Below are positions 53,413 to 62,280 of a stretch of 64,000 nt of DNA, one piece after another. Each line of letters begins with the position of its first letter. Position 1 is the first letter of the stretch. The stretch is from assembly GCA_023437365.1 (NCBI GenBank), contig JAEZGK010000099.1:1-64000 (forward strand). Reading direction: 5' to 3'. The notes under the pieces were generated by a model. It was given only the letters and a program-made list of their open reading frames with translations, made no database searches and was not told where the DNA came from. The translations under genes and the position numbers were made by a program. The DNA is from Bacillota bacterium. GTDB taxonomy: Bacteria; Bacillota; Clostridia; Lachnospirales; Lachnospiraceae.

Positions 53413-55302
53413 ATGGCTGTGCTTGGGAATAAAAGAAAAACAATCGGGGTATTTCTGTCTCAGGTAAATGAAGATTATCAGGACATACTGAGCAGAGGGA
53501 TTATTACCAAAGCTAAGGAACTGGATTATAATGTAGCGTTTTTTACTAATTTCGGAGGTTATGGACAGCCAGCCTATGACATCGGAGAATTTGCTATTTC
53601 TAAGCTTCCGAATTACGAGGGACTGGACGGAATCATCCTGGCTCCGGATACAATGGTGCTTCAGAACCTTGAAAAGGCCTATAAGGAAAATATAAAAAAC
53701 CGCAGCCATTGCCCGGTTGTAAGTGTACGCAGGGAGACGAAGGAGTTCTATAATGTATTGATTGATGATTACACCGTTATGGAGAACCTGATTCACCATA
53801 TGATTGAGGTACATCACTTTACAAAAATTAATTTTCTGGCTGGTCCGAAGGGCTTTCCGGATTCGGATAAAAGGCTGGCTGCATACAAGAAGATATTATC
53901 GGAGCATGAGCTTACGGTAGAGGACGAGAGAATATACTACGGAGACTTCTGGAAATATGCCGGTGCCCAGGCTGTGGAATATTGGCTGAAAAGCTCGGCA
54001 GAAAAGCCACAGGCCATTATATGTGCGAACGATTTTATGGCACTGTCTGTTTGTGATGCTCTTGCCGAGAGAGGAATTCTGGTTCCGGAGGATATCTCCG
54101 TAACCGGCTGTGATGATGTGGAGGAAGGTGTGGAATACATACCGTCCTTGACCAGCATCCGCATGCCGGTGTTTGAGATGGGAATGGAAGCGGTAACAGT
54201 TATTCATAACCTGAATCAAGGTTTGGAGCAATCAAAGAATACCTATCTTAAAGCAATAACCATATATCGTGCCTCCTGCGGTTGTAAAAAGGTCAGATGC
54301 CAGGAGGGTAACAGCCGCAGAAGATATCAGATTGCAGCAATGGAAAATATGAAGCGTGCAATAACCCGAAATGCCTATATGTCCACTGATTTGACAGGAC
54401 TTACTAAGCTGGAGGATATTAACGAGAAGGTCTGGGCTTATGTTTATGAGAATATGAACTTTACTCATTTCTGCCTCTGTCTGAGGAAAAATTGGGATAG
54501 ATACTGGAAGAAAGAGGAGCAGGAAACAGAGCAAAGAGATTGGATTATGGAAATCGGCTTTAAGAATCGGGTCGGTTACAGTAAGCTGCACTGTACCGGA
54601 GAGGAATTGATTCCTGAGGAGCTGACGGAGGACAGGCCGATGGTGTATTTTTTTGCGATGCTTCATCACCTGGAGCATAATTTCGGTTATGTAGGTATCA
54701 GCTTTGACACAGTGCAGACCTATATGTTGACCTTCCAGGCCTGGCTGATCAATGTAAGCAATGCATTGGAGAATGTACGGGTACACAGTGAACTGAACCG
54801 GTTAATCAATCGACTCGAGGAGACTTCCATTCGGGATGAACTGACCGGACTTTATAACCGGAGAGCCTTGAATACAATCGGGCGCAAGTATCTGAAGCAA
54901 TGTGTGGAAGCCGGGGCCAGGCTGATGGTATTTACTGCGGATATGGATAAGCTAAAATTCATCAATGATAAATTCGGGCATGCCTACGGAGATGTAGCGT
55001 TAAAGGTAGTTGCGGAAGCGATGCTTCAGGCGGCTCAGAATAATGAAATCTGTATCCGGCTCGGTGGAGATGAATTCTTGGCAATCGGTATGGATTACGA
55101 CGAGAGCAAGCTGGAGAGTTTTATTAACCGCTTTGAAGAAACACTAAACCGGTTCAACTTCATTAAGGATTATGACTTCAGTGTGCATGTCAGCTATGGA
55201 AGCCATCTGATTTATCCGGGTGAAGAGACCTCGATGGAGAGCTGTCTCGGAGTAGCTGATAAGCTGATGTATCGGCAGAAGAATGGAAAAGATAACAGGT
55301 AA
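53413..55302 (+). CDS. LacI-type sensor / GGDEF diguanylate cyclase
   Basis: A 629-aa cytosolic protein. Residues 8-290 are a LacI/PurR-type ligand-binding domain without a DNA-binding head (KTIGVFLSQVNEDYQDILSR, CANDFMALSVCDALAERGI, GCDDVEE). It closes with a Cys-rich RASCGC (A287-C291). A middle region (300-450) is unassigned. The GGDEF domain begins DELTGLYNRRAL, with GGDEF intact at 551-555 and no RxxD inhibitory site. It probably makes c-di-GMP in response to a sugar-like ligand. The ATG at 53413 abuts the G-run; a GTG at 53419 is an alternative start. Confidence 0.88.
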   Translation: MAVLGNKRKTIGVFLSQVNEDYQDILSRGIITKAKELDYNVAFFTNFGGYGQPAYDIGEFAISKLPNYEGLDGIILAPDTMVLQNLEKAYKENIKNRSHCPVVSVRRETKEFYNVLIDDYTVMENLIHHMIEVHHFTKINFLAGPKGFPDSDKRLAAYKKILSEHELTVEDERIYYGDFWKYAGAQAVEYWLKSSAEKPQAIICANDFMALSVCDALAERGILVPEDISVTGCDDVEEGVEYIPSLTSIRMPVFEMGMEAVTVIHNLNQGLEQSKNTYLKAITIYRASCGCKKVRCQEGNSRRRYQIAAMENMKRAITRNAYMSTDLTGLTKLEDINEKVWAYVYENMNFTHFCLCLRKNWDRYWKKEEQETEQRDWIMEIGFKNRVGYSKLHCTGEELIPEELTEDRPMVYFFAMLHHLEHNFGYVGISFDTVQTYMLTFQAWLINVSNALENVRVHSELNRLINRLEETSIRDELTGLYNRRALNTIGRKYLKQCVEAGARLMVFTADMDKLKFINDKFGHAYGDVALKVVAEAMLQAAQNNEICIRLGGDEFLAIGMDYDESKLESFINRFEETLNRFNFIKDYDFSVHVSYGSHLIYPGEETSMESCLGVADKLMYRQKNGKDNR

Positions 55303-55326
55303 ATGATGAAATGAGATTCAAGGGAT

Positions 55327-55375
55327 ACAGGCTGTAACAGGAGGATTATAATTACCCTGGGGCAGCCTGTTTCAT
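55327..55375 (+). terminator. Terminator after the first LacI-GGDEF gene
   Basis: ACAGGCTG and CAGCCTGT pair over a 28-nt loop, followed by TTC. The rest of the gap to 55639 is AT-rich with no gene seen. Confidence 0.5.
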
Positions 55376-55639
55376 TATGATCTGGAAATTTATGAAAATA
55401 TCATTTTGAATTCCCGTATAACTTGTTTTTCGTCAAAACTTGTTATATAGTAATAATGTACTAAGAATTTGGATTTTTGTCTTTCATATTGCGTTATGTT
55501 TCAATTGCAGTGAATTTTCGACTACATTATATTGCTAAGCAGACTCGCTTGTAGCAGTAATATATTGCAGCCAGAAAGCACGGCTGGTGCTTTTAACACT
55601 TTAATCACTTTTGTCTATATTTAAGAATCAGGTGAGGGA

Positions 55640-57568
55640 ATGTATAAGAATAATCGAAAAACAATCGGTGTCTTTGTTACACAGGTCCATCAGGAATTTC
55701 AAAGAGTATTAAGCAGCGGGATAAATAAAAGAGCGAAGGAATTGGGCTATAATGTTGCCTATTTCTCAAATTTTTTAGGCTATGGAGAATTTCAATACGA
55801 AACCGGTGAGCGAAATATAGCGCTGCTTCCCTGGTATGAGGATTTGGATGGGATTATCCTTTTGCCGGATACGATGTTTGTTCACGGGTTTGATCAGCAG
55901 ATTCGGGAATATGTCAGAAGATACACGGACTGTCCAGTCGTAAGTGTAAGGCAAAAATCCGAGGAATTTTATAATGTCCTTGTGGAGGATTCCACGATAT
56001 TGGACGAGATATTAAAGCATTTTATCATAGACCATGGCTATAAAAAGATCAATTTTCTGACCGGACCGAAGGATAATCCCGTATCCCTGGAACGGCTGGA
56101 TTCATACCGCAGAATTATGAAGGAGCATAATCTGGAGGTGAAGGAAGAGCAGATTTTCTTCGGCGATTTCTGGAAGTTCCTTGGCTATGATGCGGTTAAC
56201 TATTGGCTCTCCAACCCGGAGCTGGTACCCGAAGCTATCATCTGTGCAAACGATTATATGGCAATTACGGTCTGCAATGCGCTGGCGGAGAAGGGACTTG
56301 CTGTTCCTAGAGACATTGCCGTATCCGGCTGTGATAACATCGTTATAACAGAGGATTTCAGCCCGTCCATTACCACTGCCGGTATTCCGGTCTACAAGAT
56401 GGGAATTGAGGCAATAGATAAGATTGACAGATGTAATCGAGGCTTAGAAGAAGAGCAGACCAGCTTCCTGCCCACACTTACCACCATTCGGGAATCCTGT
56501 GGTTGCGCTGTTCAAAGTCCCAGTGAGGAGAGGACCCTGCGTAGAAATGACGTCATCAAGGAATTGGAGGCCGCGGATAAGGCAATTTTTAATAATGCTT
56601 TTATGTCAGTAGAGCTGACGAATGTAAAGAATGTGGAGGAGCTGAATCGCAAGCTGGCATCCTATACGTATATGAACGAGGGTTTCTCAAGCTTTTATAT
56701 GTGTCTTTATAAGAATTGGGAGGATTTCGGTCAGGAGGAGCGGACAGATTATACCAATAAAGAAGATATGCTTCTGGAATTAGGAATCAGGAACGGCGAA
56801 TGGATGCAAAGGACTGAATTCTCAAGGAGAGAGCTTATTCCGGCGATCTATACAGAAGAAACGCCTCAGATTTTTTATTTTAATATGCTCCATTATCAGG
56901 AAATCTGCTATGGATATACTGCCATCAGCTTTCATAATAATCAGGCATATCAGGCATCTTATCAGGGGTGGCTGATTAATATCTGCAACTCCCTGGAGAA
57001 TATCAGAATTCATAATATGCTGAAACGGCTGGTTAGCCGTCTGGAGGATATGTACATCAAAGATGAGCTGACAGGGCTTTATAACCGCCGGGCGTTGGCA
57101 CTGCTTGCGCAGAAATATCTGGAGCAGTGCGTTAAAAATCAAAGCAGGCTGATGGTATTTTCGGCAGACATGGATAAGTTGAAGTATATCAATGATAATT
57201 TTGGACATTCCTTTGGAGATATCGCCATCAAGGCAGTCGCAGATGCACTTTTTTATGCTGCGAAGGACGACGAAATCTGTATACGGGTCAGCGGAGATGA
57301 ATTTGTCGTCATCGGAATGGAATATGACCAGATGAAGATGGAGGAATTCATTATGAATTTCGAGGATTATCTGGATCAATACAACCATACCAGCAATTTA
57401 CCCTTTAAGGTCCATGTAAGCTATGGCTGGAGTATTTTGAAACCAACTGCCGGTGTAAATCTGGAGGAATATCTGATCATTTCAGATTCGAAGATGTACC
57501 AGCAGAAATATCAGAAGGAGTCTCTGCTCCTGAAGCACAGAGGTGAACTGATGGAGCCGGAACAGTAG
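55640..57568 (+). CDS. LacI-type sensor / GGDEF protein, paralogue
   Basis: A 642-aa paralogue of the upstream gene with the same layout: a LacI-type domain (KTIGVFVTQVHQEFQRVLSS; CANDYMAITVCNALAEKGL; GCDNI), the RESCGC motif (E285-C289), the same middle region, and a GGDEF domain starting DELTGLYNRRAL. The catalytic motif reads SGDEF at 551-555, the same position as in its neighbour. SGDEF cyclases can be active, so loss of activity is not certain; the I-site is absent. GTGAGGGA precedes the ATG. Confidence 0.87.
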   Translation: MYKNNRKTIGVFVTQVHQEFQRVLSSGINKRAKELGYNVAYFSNFLGYGEFQYETGERNIALLPWYEDLDGIILLPDTMFVHGFDQQIREYVRRYTDCPVVSVRQKSEEFYNVLVEDSTILDEILKHFIIDHGYKKINFLTGPKDNPVSLERLDSYRRIMKEHNLEVKEEQIFFGDFWKFLGYDAVNYWLSNPELVPEAIICANDYMAITVCNALAEKGLAVPRDIAVSGCDNIVITEDFSPSITTAGIPVYKMGIEAIDKIDRCNRGLEEEQTSFLPTLTTIRESCGCAVQSPSEERTLRRNDVIKELEAADKAIFNNAFMSVELTNVKNVEELNRKLASYTYMNEGFSSFYMCLYKNWEDFGQEERTDYTNKEDMLLELGIRNGEWMQRTEFSRRELIPAIYTEETPQIFYFNMLHYQEICYGYTAISFHNNQAYQASYQGWLINICNSLENIRIHNMLKRLVSRLEDMYIKDELTGLYNRRALALLAQKYLEQCVKNQSRLMVFSADMDKLKYINDNFGHSFGDIAIKAVADALFYAAKDDEICIRVSGDEFVVIGMEYDQMKMEEFIMNFEDYLDQYNHTSNLPFKVHVSYGWSILKPTAGVNLEEYLIISDSKMYQQKYQKESLLLKHRGELMEPEQ

Positions 57569-57608
57569 GATGTAGGCTGCATCAAGATTGCAGATGGGGT
57601 GTTTTTGT

Positions 57609-59096
57609 ATGGATAGAGCGTGGGAGAATCTGGACAGATTGTATGACAGATTAACCGAATATGGGAAAGAGGATTATTATCCGTTGCATATGCCGGGACA
57701 TAAACGCAATACTTCAGTATGCCGGATGGAGAATCCTTATGAGATAGATATTACGGAGATGGCAGGCTTTGATAACCTGCATCAGCCGGAAGGGGTTCTT
57801 TTATCGCTGGCAGAACGGATTGCAGGGTTATATGGTTCGGGGAAGGCATATCCCTTGGTAAACGGCAGTACCGCCGGGCTGCTTGCCGGTATTATGGCAG
57901 CAACCCATCGAGGTGATGAGGTGTTGTTGGCAAGAAATTCCCATAAATCAATTTATCACGGAGTTATCCTCGGCGGATTGATTCCAAATTATATTTATCC
58001 ACAGAAAATCGATGGAATCACACCTCTTGGTGGATTTCTTCCCTCAGATATCGAGAAGGCGTTGATAAGCAATCATAACATCAAGCTTGTGATCATAAAT
58101 TCGCCTTCTTATGAAGGGATCGTATCGGATATTAAGACAATTGCGGAAATTGTCCATAGACATGGAGCACGCCTGTTGGTTGATGAGGCTCACGGCGCTC
58201 ATTTTGGTTTTCATGAGGAGCTTCCGACAAGCGCCATAAGGCTGGGTGCCGATCTCGTAATCCAAAGTCTTCATAAAACCTTACCGGCCTTTACCCAGAC
58301 GGCCGTTCTGCATTCCAACTGTGTTGAGCTGAATACCAGGCTTGAGAAATACCTTGCAGTCCATCAGAGCAGCAGCCCTTCTTATCTTTTGCTGGCGGGG
58401 ATTGACCGGTGTATCAGTTTGCTTGAGGATAGCAGGCAGAAGCTCTTTGCGGATTACCTTGAAGGGCTCAATAAAGCTACTCATGCACTGGCGAAGCTGA
58501 AGCATTTCCGGTTGCTTGACAATAAGGTTATAGGTGTAGGCGGAGTATATGCTCTAGACCCCTCAAAACTGACGGTAATCATAAAGGATAGAAGCATTAG
58601 TGGCAAGGAATTATCCGAACTTCTATACCGAAGATATCATCTTGTGTTGGAAATGACAGCTTCAGATTATATTCTAGGTATGACCAGCATTTGTGATACC
58701 GAGGAGGGGCTTAGGCGGTTTGTGGATGCCCTGACCGAAATTGACCGGGAAGTAGAGGAAGGAAGGCAAACCGGAAGACAAGCCTCTACTCTATTATCGG
58801 ACAAGAATAGACTGGAGAACATACAGCTGCAGCCGATGATGGAAATGCTCCCCTGCGAGGCTTGGGAACAACCATTTGAAACCATTGATTTTATGGCAAG
58901 CGAAAATAGATGCAGTGCAGCCTTTGTATGTCTTTTTCCTCCCGGACAGCCTATACTGGCACCGGGTGAAACAATCACCACAGAGTTAATTGAATATATC
59001 ATGGAAATGAAACAGCAGGGAATTACAGTGACAGGTTTAGCCGGACCTGATCAGGATAAAATAGAAGTAATCCTTAAGACGGAAAGGATATCATAA
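57609..59096 (+). CDS. Orn/Lys/Arg decarboxylase-family PLP enzyme (YaaO-like)
   Basis: A 495-aa fold-type I PLP enzyme. YYPLHMPGHKRNT, LVNGSTAGLLAGIMA, LLVDEAHGAHFGF and the PLP Lys in SLHKT (K223) match the short (about 480 aa) Orn/Lys/Arg decarboxylase group that includes Bacillus YaaO and SpeA. Substrate cannot be set by eye. The ATG at 57609 follows GGGGTG at a 9-nt spacing. It overlaps the region after the second GGDEF gene by only 40 bp, and the kinase-like gene follows after 1 bp. Confidence 0.85.
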   Translation: MDRAWENLDRLYDRLTEYGKEDYYPLHMPGHKRNTSVCRMENPYEIDITEMAGFDNLHQPEGVLLSLAERIAGLYGSGKAYPLVNGSTAGLLAGIMAATHRGDEVLLARNSHKSIYHGVILGGLIPNYIYPQKIDGITPLGGFLPSDIEKALISNHNIKLVIINSPSYEGIVSDIKTIAEIVHRHGARLLVDEAHGAHFGFHEELPTSAIRLGADLVIQSLHKTLPAFTQTAVLHSNCVELNTRLEKYLAVHQSSSPSYLLLAGIDRCISLLEDSRQKLFADYLEGLNKATHALAKLKHFRLLDNKVIGVGGVYALDPSKLTVIIKDRSISGKELSELLYRRYHLVLEMTASDYILGMTSICDTEEGLRRFVDALTEIDREVEEGRQTGRQASTLLSDKNRLENIQLQPMMEMLPCEAWEQPFETIDFMASENRCSAAFVCLFPPGQPILAPGETITTELIEYIMEMKQQGITVTGLAGPDQDKIEVILKTERIS

Positions 59097-59097
59097 C

Positions 59098-59685
59098 ATG
59101 GGTAGAATTTTTATTGTCATGGGTAAAAGCGCAACCGGGAAGGACACCATCTACAAAAAGCTGTTAGAATCAGAGGAACTGAGGCTGAGGACAGCGGTGA
59201 TGTATACGACAAGACCCATCCGAAATTCAGAACAGAACGGTGTGGAATATTTTTTTGTAGATGAGGAAGAGCTGTACCGCCTTCAGAAGGAGAAGCGGAT
59301 CATCGAACAGCGTACCTATGAGACAATACACGGACCCTGGCATTATTTCACGGTCAATGACGGGCAGATCAATCTGGAGGAAGCCAATTATCTGATGATC
59401 GGCACTTTGGAGACCTATACACAGATCAGGGATTACTACGGAACGGAGCAGGTGATTCCTATCTATCTTGAGGTTGAGGACGGAGTGCGTTTATCCAGAG
59501 CGCTGAGACGGGAGATGAAGCAGGAGGAGCCCAAATACGCTGAGATGTGCAGACGTTATCTCGCAGATGATGAGGACTTCTCAGAAGAAAATCTTAACAG
59601 ATGCGGAATAACAAAACGGTATCAGAACCTTGATATCAACATCTGCCTCTATGAGGTTACAGAGGCTATAAAAAAATTACTGTAA
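59098..59685 (+). CDS. Guanylate-kinase-like protein (divergent)
   Basis: A 195-aa P-loop protein. The loop is GKSATGKDT (G9-T17), where classical guanylate kinase has S or G after the Lys. TTRPIRNSEQNGVEYFFVDEEEL corresponds to the GMP-binding TTR-PR-GE--G--Y-F segment with changes. The lid region (RRYLADDEDF) is preserved, but the usual HGNYYGT motif is IHGPWHYF. It fills the place of tmk in the Bacillus order yaaO-tmk-yaaQ-yaaR-holB. It may be a second guanylate kinase or have a new substrate. Confidence 0.75.
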   Translation: MGRIFIVMGKSATGKDTIYKKLLESEELRLRTAVMYTTRPIRNSEQNGVEYFFVDEEELYRLQKEKRIIEQRTYETIHGPWHYFTVNDGQINLEEANYLMIGTLETYTQIRDYYGTEQVIPIYLEVEDGVRLSRALRREMKQEEPKYAEMCRRYLADDEDFSEENLNRCGITKRYQNLDINICLYEVTEAIKKLL

Positions 59686-59707
59686 AGTGTTTGCATAATA
59701 TGATATA

Positions 59708-59886
59708 CTGCGTACATAAGCAAAGGTTTGAATGGTTATCTGCGCAGGAAACAGTTTACTGTTTCAACTGTGCAGTAACCATTCAAACCGCGCAACGCGA
59801 GCGAGTGAACGAAGTTCACGAGCTGCTTATGTACGCAGGGAGCAGCGTAGAGTGAACGAAGTTCACGAGCTGGTTATGTACGCAGG
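59708..59886. repeat. Nested hairpin and direct-repeat element
   Basis: Nearly perfect nested inverted repeats: GGTTTGAATGGTTA (59725) with TAACCATTCAAACC (59776), CTGCGCAG with CTGTGCAG, and a GAAACAGT-TT-ACTGTTTC core form a 65-nt stem. An outer pair, CTGCGTACATAAGCA (59708) with TGCTTATGTACGCAG (59824), encloses it. A 37-bp unit containing GTGAAC-GAA-GTTCAC and TTATGTACGCAGG occurs twice, 59803-59839 and 59850-59886, with a single difference. It lies between coding genes and has no credible frame. It looks like a mobile or regulatory repeat family. Confidence 0.9.
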
Positions 59887-59909
59887 CTCTATTCTTTCGG
59901 AGGATCAGC

Positions 59910-60350
59910 ATGGATATTAAAGTAAACCAGATGCAGCCAATCAATCAAATTGAGCAGAAAGCTCCTGTACCGGAGGCAGATGGTACTTTTAAATTTACGC
60001 TAATTTCAAATATAGAGGAACAGGACTTACAGAACCGACTGAACGCGATGCTTGGAGAGATTACCACCTGGGGTAAGAAGATTGCCAAGCATATGGACGT
60101 GAAGGATATGAAGCGCTATCGCGAGTTAATCAAGGAATTCATGAATGAAATCGTGAACCGCTCCCATAAGTTCTCCAGGGAGAATTTTCTTGATAAGAAG
60201 GGCAGGCACAGAGTTTATACCATGATTAAGCTGGTGGATAAGAATCTGGATGAGCTGGCTGCTGAGCTGATTAAGGATGAGAAGGATCACCTCGCCATCT
60301 TGAACAGAATTGATGAGATTAGGGGCTTATTGCTTGACATATTAACGTAA
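59910..60350 (+). CDS. yaaR: YaaR family protein (DUF327)
   Basis: A 146-aa soluble helical protein with the family segments LNAMLGEITTWGKKIAKHMD and YRELIKEFMNEIVN, then FSRENFLDKKGRHRVYTMIKL. This is the YaaR (DUF327) family, always found by holB; function not established. TCGGAGGA precedes the ATG, about 24 bp after the repeat element. Confidence 0.9.
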   Translation: MDIKVNQMQPINQIEQKAPVPEADGTFKFTLISNIEEQDLQNRLNAMLGEITTWGKKIAKHMDVKDMKRYRELIKEFMNEIVNRSHKFSRENFLDKKGRHRVYTMIKLVDKNLDELAAELIKDEKDHLAILNRIDEIRGLLLDILT

Positions 60351-60377
60351 CAATTTTCTTTTAGAATGGAGAATCCT

Positions 60378-61373
60378 ATGCAAGGCTTTGGGCATATCAT
60401 CGGTCATGAAAGTATCATACAGCATCTTCAGAACGCAATCAGCGCTCAGAAGGTATCACATGCCTATATCTTCTATGGTGAGGAAGGGATGGGTAAAAAG
60501 ACGCTTGCGAATGCATTTGCTAAGACGCTGCAGTGTGAGGAGAACGGGATACGCTCCTGTGATCGCTGCAAATCCTGTATGCAGGCTGATTCCGGAAATC
60601 ACCCGGACATAATCAGAGTAACCCATGAAAAGCTGAGCATCGGTGTAGATGATATTCGTATTCAGGTAAATGCTGATATTTTAGTGAAGCCCTATGACAG
60701 CAGATATAAAATTTATATCATAGATGATGCGGACAAGCTGACGGAACAGGCTCAAAATGCATTGCTGAAGACGATGGAGGAACCTCCGGAATACGCTGTG
60801 ATCCTCTTGCTGGTAAGTAATCTTACCTCGATTCTTCCTACCATTCTGTCCAGATGTGTCCAGCTGAATCTAAAACCGGCAGATAAGACAGTCATAAAAG
60901 AATTTTTGATGGAGTATCATCATATTCCCGATTATAAAGCCGAGATGGCGGCAGCCTTCTCCAGCGGTAATGTGGGAAAAGCTATTAAATATGCCTCTTC
61001 AGAGGATTTTGATAAGATGAAGGAGGAGGTTCTTCATATCCTGAAGTATATCGATGATATGGAGCTCCATGAAGTGATTTCCGGTTTAAAGGTGCTTACC
61101 GCCAATAAGCCAGTGATCGAGGATTACATCGACCTGATGATGCTGTGGTATCGGGATGTCGTGATGTACAAGGCTACCCTGGACCCGGATCTTTTGTTAT
61201 ATCGGGAAGAGCTGTCCTTCATCAAGCAGCAAGCCAATATACGAAGCTACGAAAATGTGGAAAAAATCATTAGCGGAATGGAAAAGGCAAAAATAAGATT
61301 AAAAGCAAATGTTAATTTTGACATTGCCATCGAGCTTATGTTACTTACAATAAAGGAGAATTGTAATGGTTAA
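60378..61373 (+). CDS. holB: DNA polymerase III delta-prime subunit
   Basis: A 331-aa AAA+ clamp-loader subunit. P-loop YGEEGMGKKT (33-42), zinc module with C53, C61, C64 and C67, and the sensor region ALLKTMEEPPEYAVILL. The SRC motif is ILSRCVQL. The start at 60378 follows GGAG by 6 nt; an ATG at 60366 is less likely. It overlaps ricT by 8 bp. Confidence 0.94.
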   Translation: MQGFGHIIGHESIIQHLQNAISAQKVSHAYIFYGEEGMGKKTLANAFAKTLQCEENGIRSCDRCKSCMQADSGNHPDIIRVTHEKLSIGVDDIRIQVNADILVKPYDSRYKIYIIDDADKLTEQAQNALLKTMEEPPEYAVILLLVSNLTSILPTILSRCVQLNLKPADKTVIKEFLMEYHHIPDYKAEMAAAFSSGNVGKAIKYASSEDFDKMKEEVLHILKYIDDMELHEVISGLKVLTANKPVIEDYIDLMMLWYRDVVMYKATLDPDLLLYREELSFIKQQANIRSYENVEKIISGMEKAKIRLKANVNFDIAIELMLLTIKENCNG

Positions 61374-62280
61374 TGTAATAGGTGTAAGATTTCGAAGCGC
61401 GGGCAAGGTGTACTTCTTTGACCCGGCAGGTTATGATATTAAGCAGGGCGATAATGTAATTGTTGAGACAGCAAGAGGCATTGAGTACGGCCATGTCGTA
61501 CTGGGTCCCAGAAATGTCACCGAGGATAAAATCATCCAACCCTTAAAGCCTGTGATCCGACAGGCAACCGAGGAGGATAATGCGATCGAGAAACGCAATA
61601 AGGAGAAGGAGAAGGAAGCCTTCTTAATCTGCCTTGAGAAAATCCAGAAGCATGGTCTTGAGATGAAGCTGATCGATTCTGAGTATACCTTTGACAACAA
61701 TAAGGTATTATTCTATTTTACGGCAGACGGCAGAATAGATTTCCGTGAACTGGTAAAGGATTTGGCCTCCGTGTTTAAGACAAGAATCGAGCTTCGCCAG
61801 ATCGGTGTCAGAGATGAAACGAAGATTGTCGGTGGTATCGGTATCTGCGGAAGACCGCTATGCTGTCATACCCATCTTTCTGAATTTGCTCCGGTATCCA
61901 TCAAGATGGCGAAGGAGCAGAATCTATCTCTTAACCCGACGAAGATATCCGGCGTCTGCGGAAGACTGATGTGCTGCCTCAAGAATGAGGAAGAAGCCTA
62001 TGAGGAGCTGAACAGTAAGCTTCCGGGGGTAGGAGATTATGTAACGACAAAGGATAACCTAAGAGGTGAGGTTCAAAGCGTCAGCGTATTGAAGCAGCTG
62101 GTTAAGGTAATCGTTACACTGGAGAACGATGAGAAGGAAGTCCGGGAGTACAAGGTTGAGGACCTGCGTTTCAAACAAAGAAAACGTAAGGAGAGAACTC
62201 CATCCTTTGATGATGAAGAGCTGAGAGTTCTGGAGCTTCTGGAGAAGAAGGAAGGGAAATCCCTGCTGGATGATGAATAA
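61366..62280 (+). CDS. ricT: PSP1-domain protein RicT (YaaT)
   Basis: A 304-aa protein. The PSP1 domain has cysteine clusters GICGRPLCCHTHL and GVCGRLMCCLKNE, which in Bacillus YaaT help bind Fe-S clusters in the RicA-RicF-RicT complex that guides RNase Y. The N-terminus MVNVIGVRFRSAGKVYFF is typical. It is coupled to holB. Confidence 0.92.
   Translation: MVNVIGVRFRSAGKVYFFDPAGYDIKQGDNVIVETARGIEYGHVVLGPRNVTEDKIIQPLKPVIRQATEEDNAIEKRNKEKEKEAFLICLEKIQKHGLEMKLIDSEYTFDNNKVLFYFTADGRIDFRELVKDLASVFKTRIELRQIGVRDETKIVGGIGICGRPLCCHTHLSEFAPVSIKMAKEQNLSLNPTKISGVCGRLMCCLKNEEEAYEELNSKLPGVGDYVTTKDNLRGEVQSVSVLKQLVKVIVTLENDEKEVREYKVEDLRFKQRKRKERTPSFDDEELRVLELLEKKEGKSLLDDE

Noticed and set aside
54232..57388. 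184- and 188-aa frames antisense to the GGDEF genes
   Set aside because: Both mirror the coding pattern of the real genes and have no ribosome sites.
57588..57609. Upstream TTG start for the decarboxylase gene
   Set aside because: The ATG at 57609 has better ribosome-site spacing and agrees with the family N-terminus.
59732..59920. 62-aa frame across the hairpin repeat
   Set aside because: It consists of the inverted and direct repeats, is Arg/Ser-rich without motif, and has no ribosome site.
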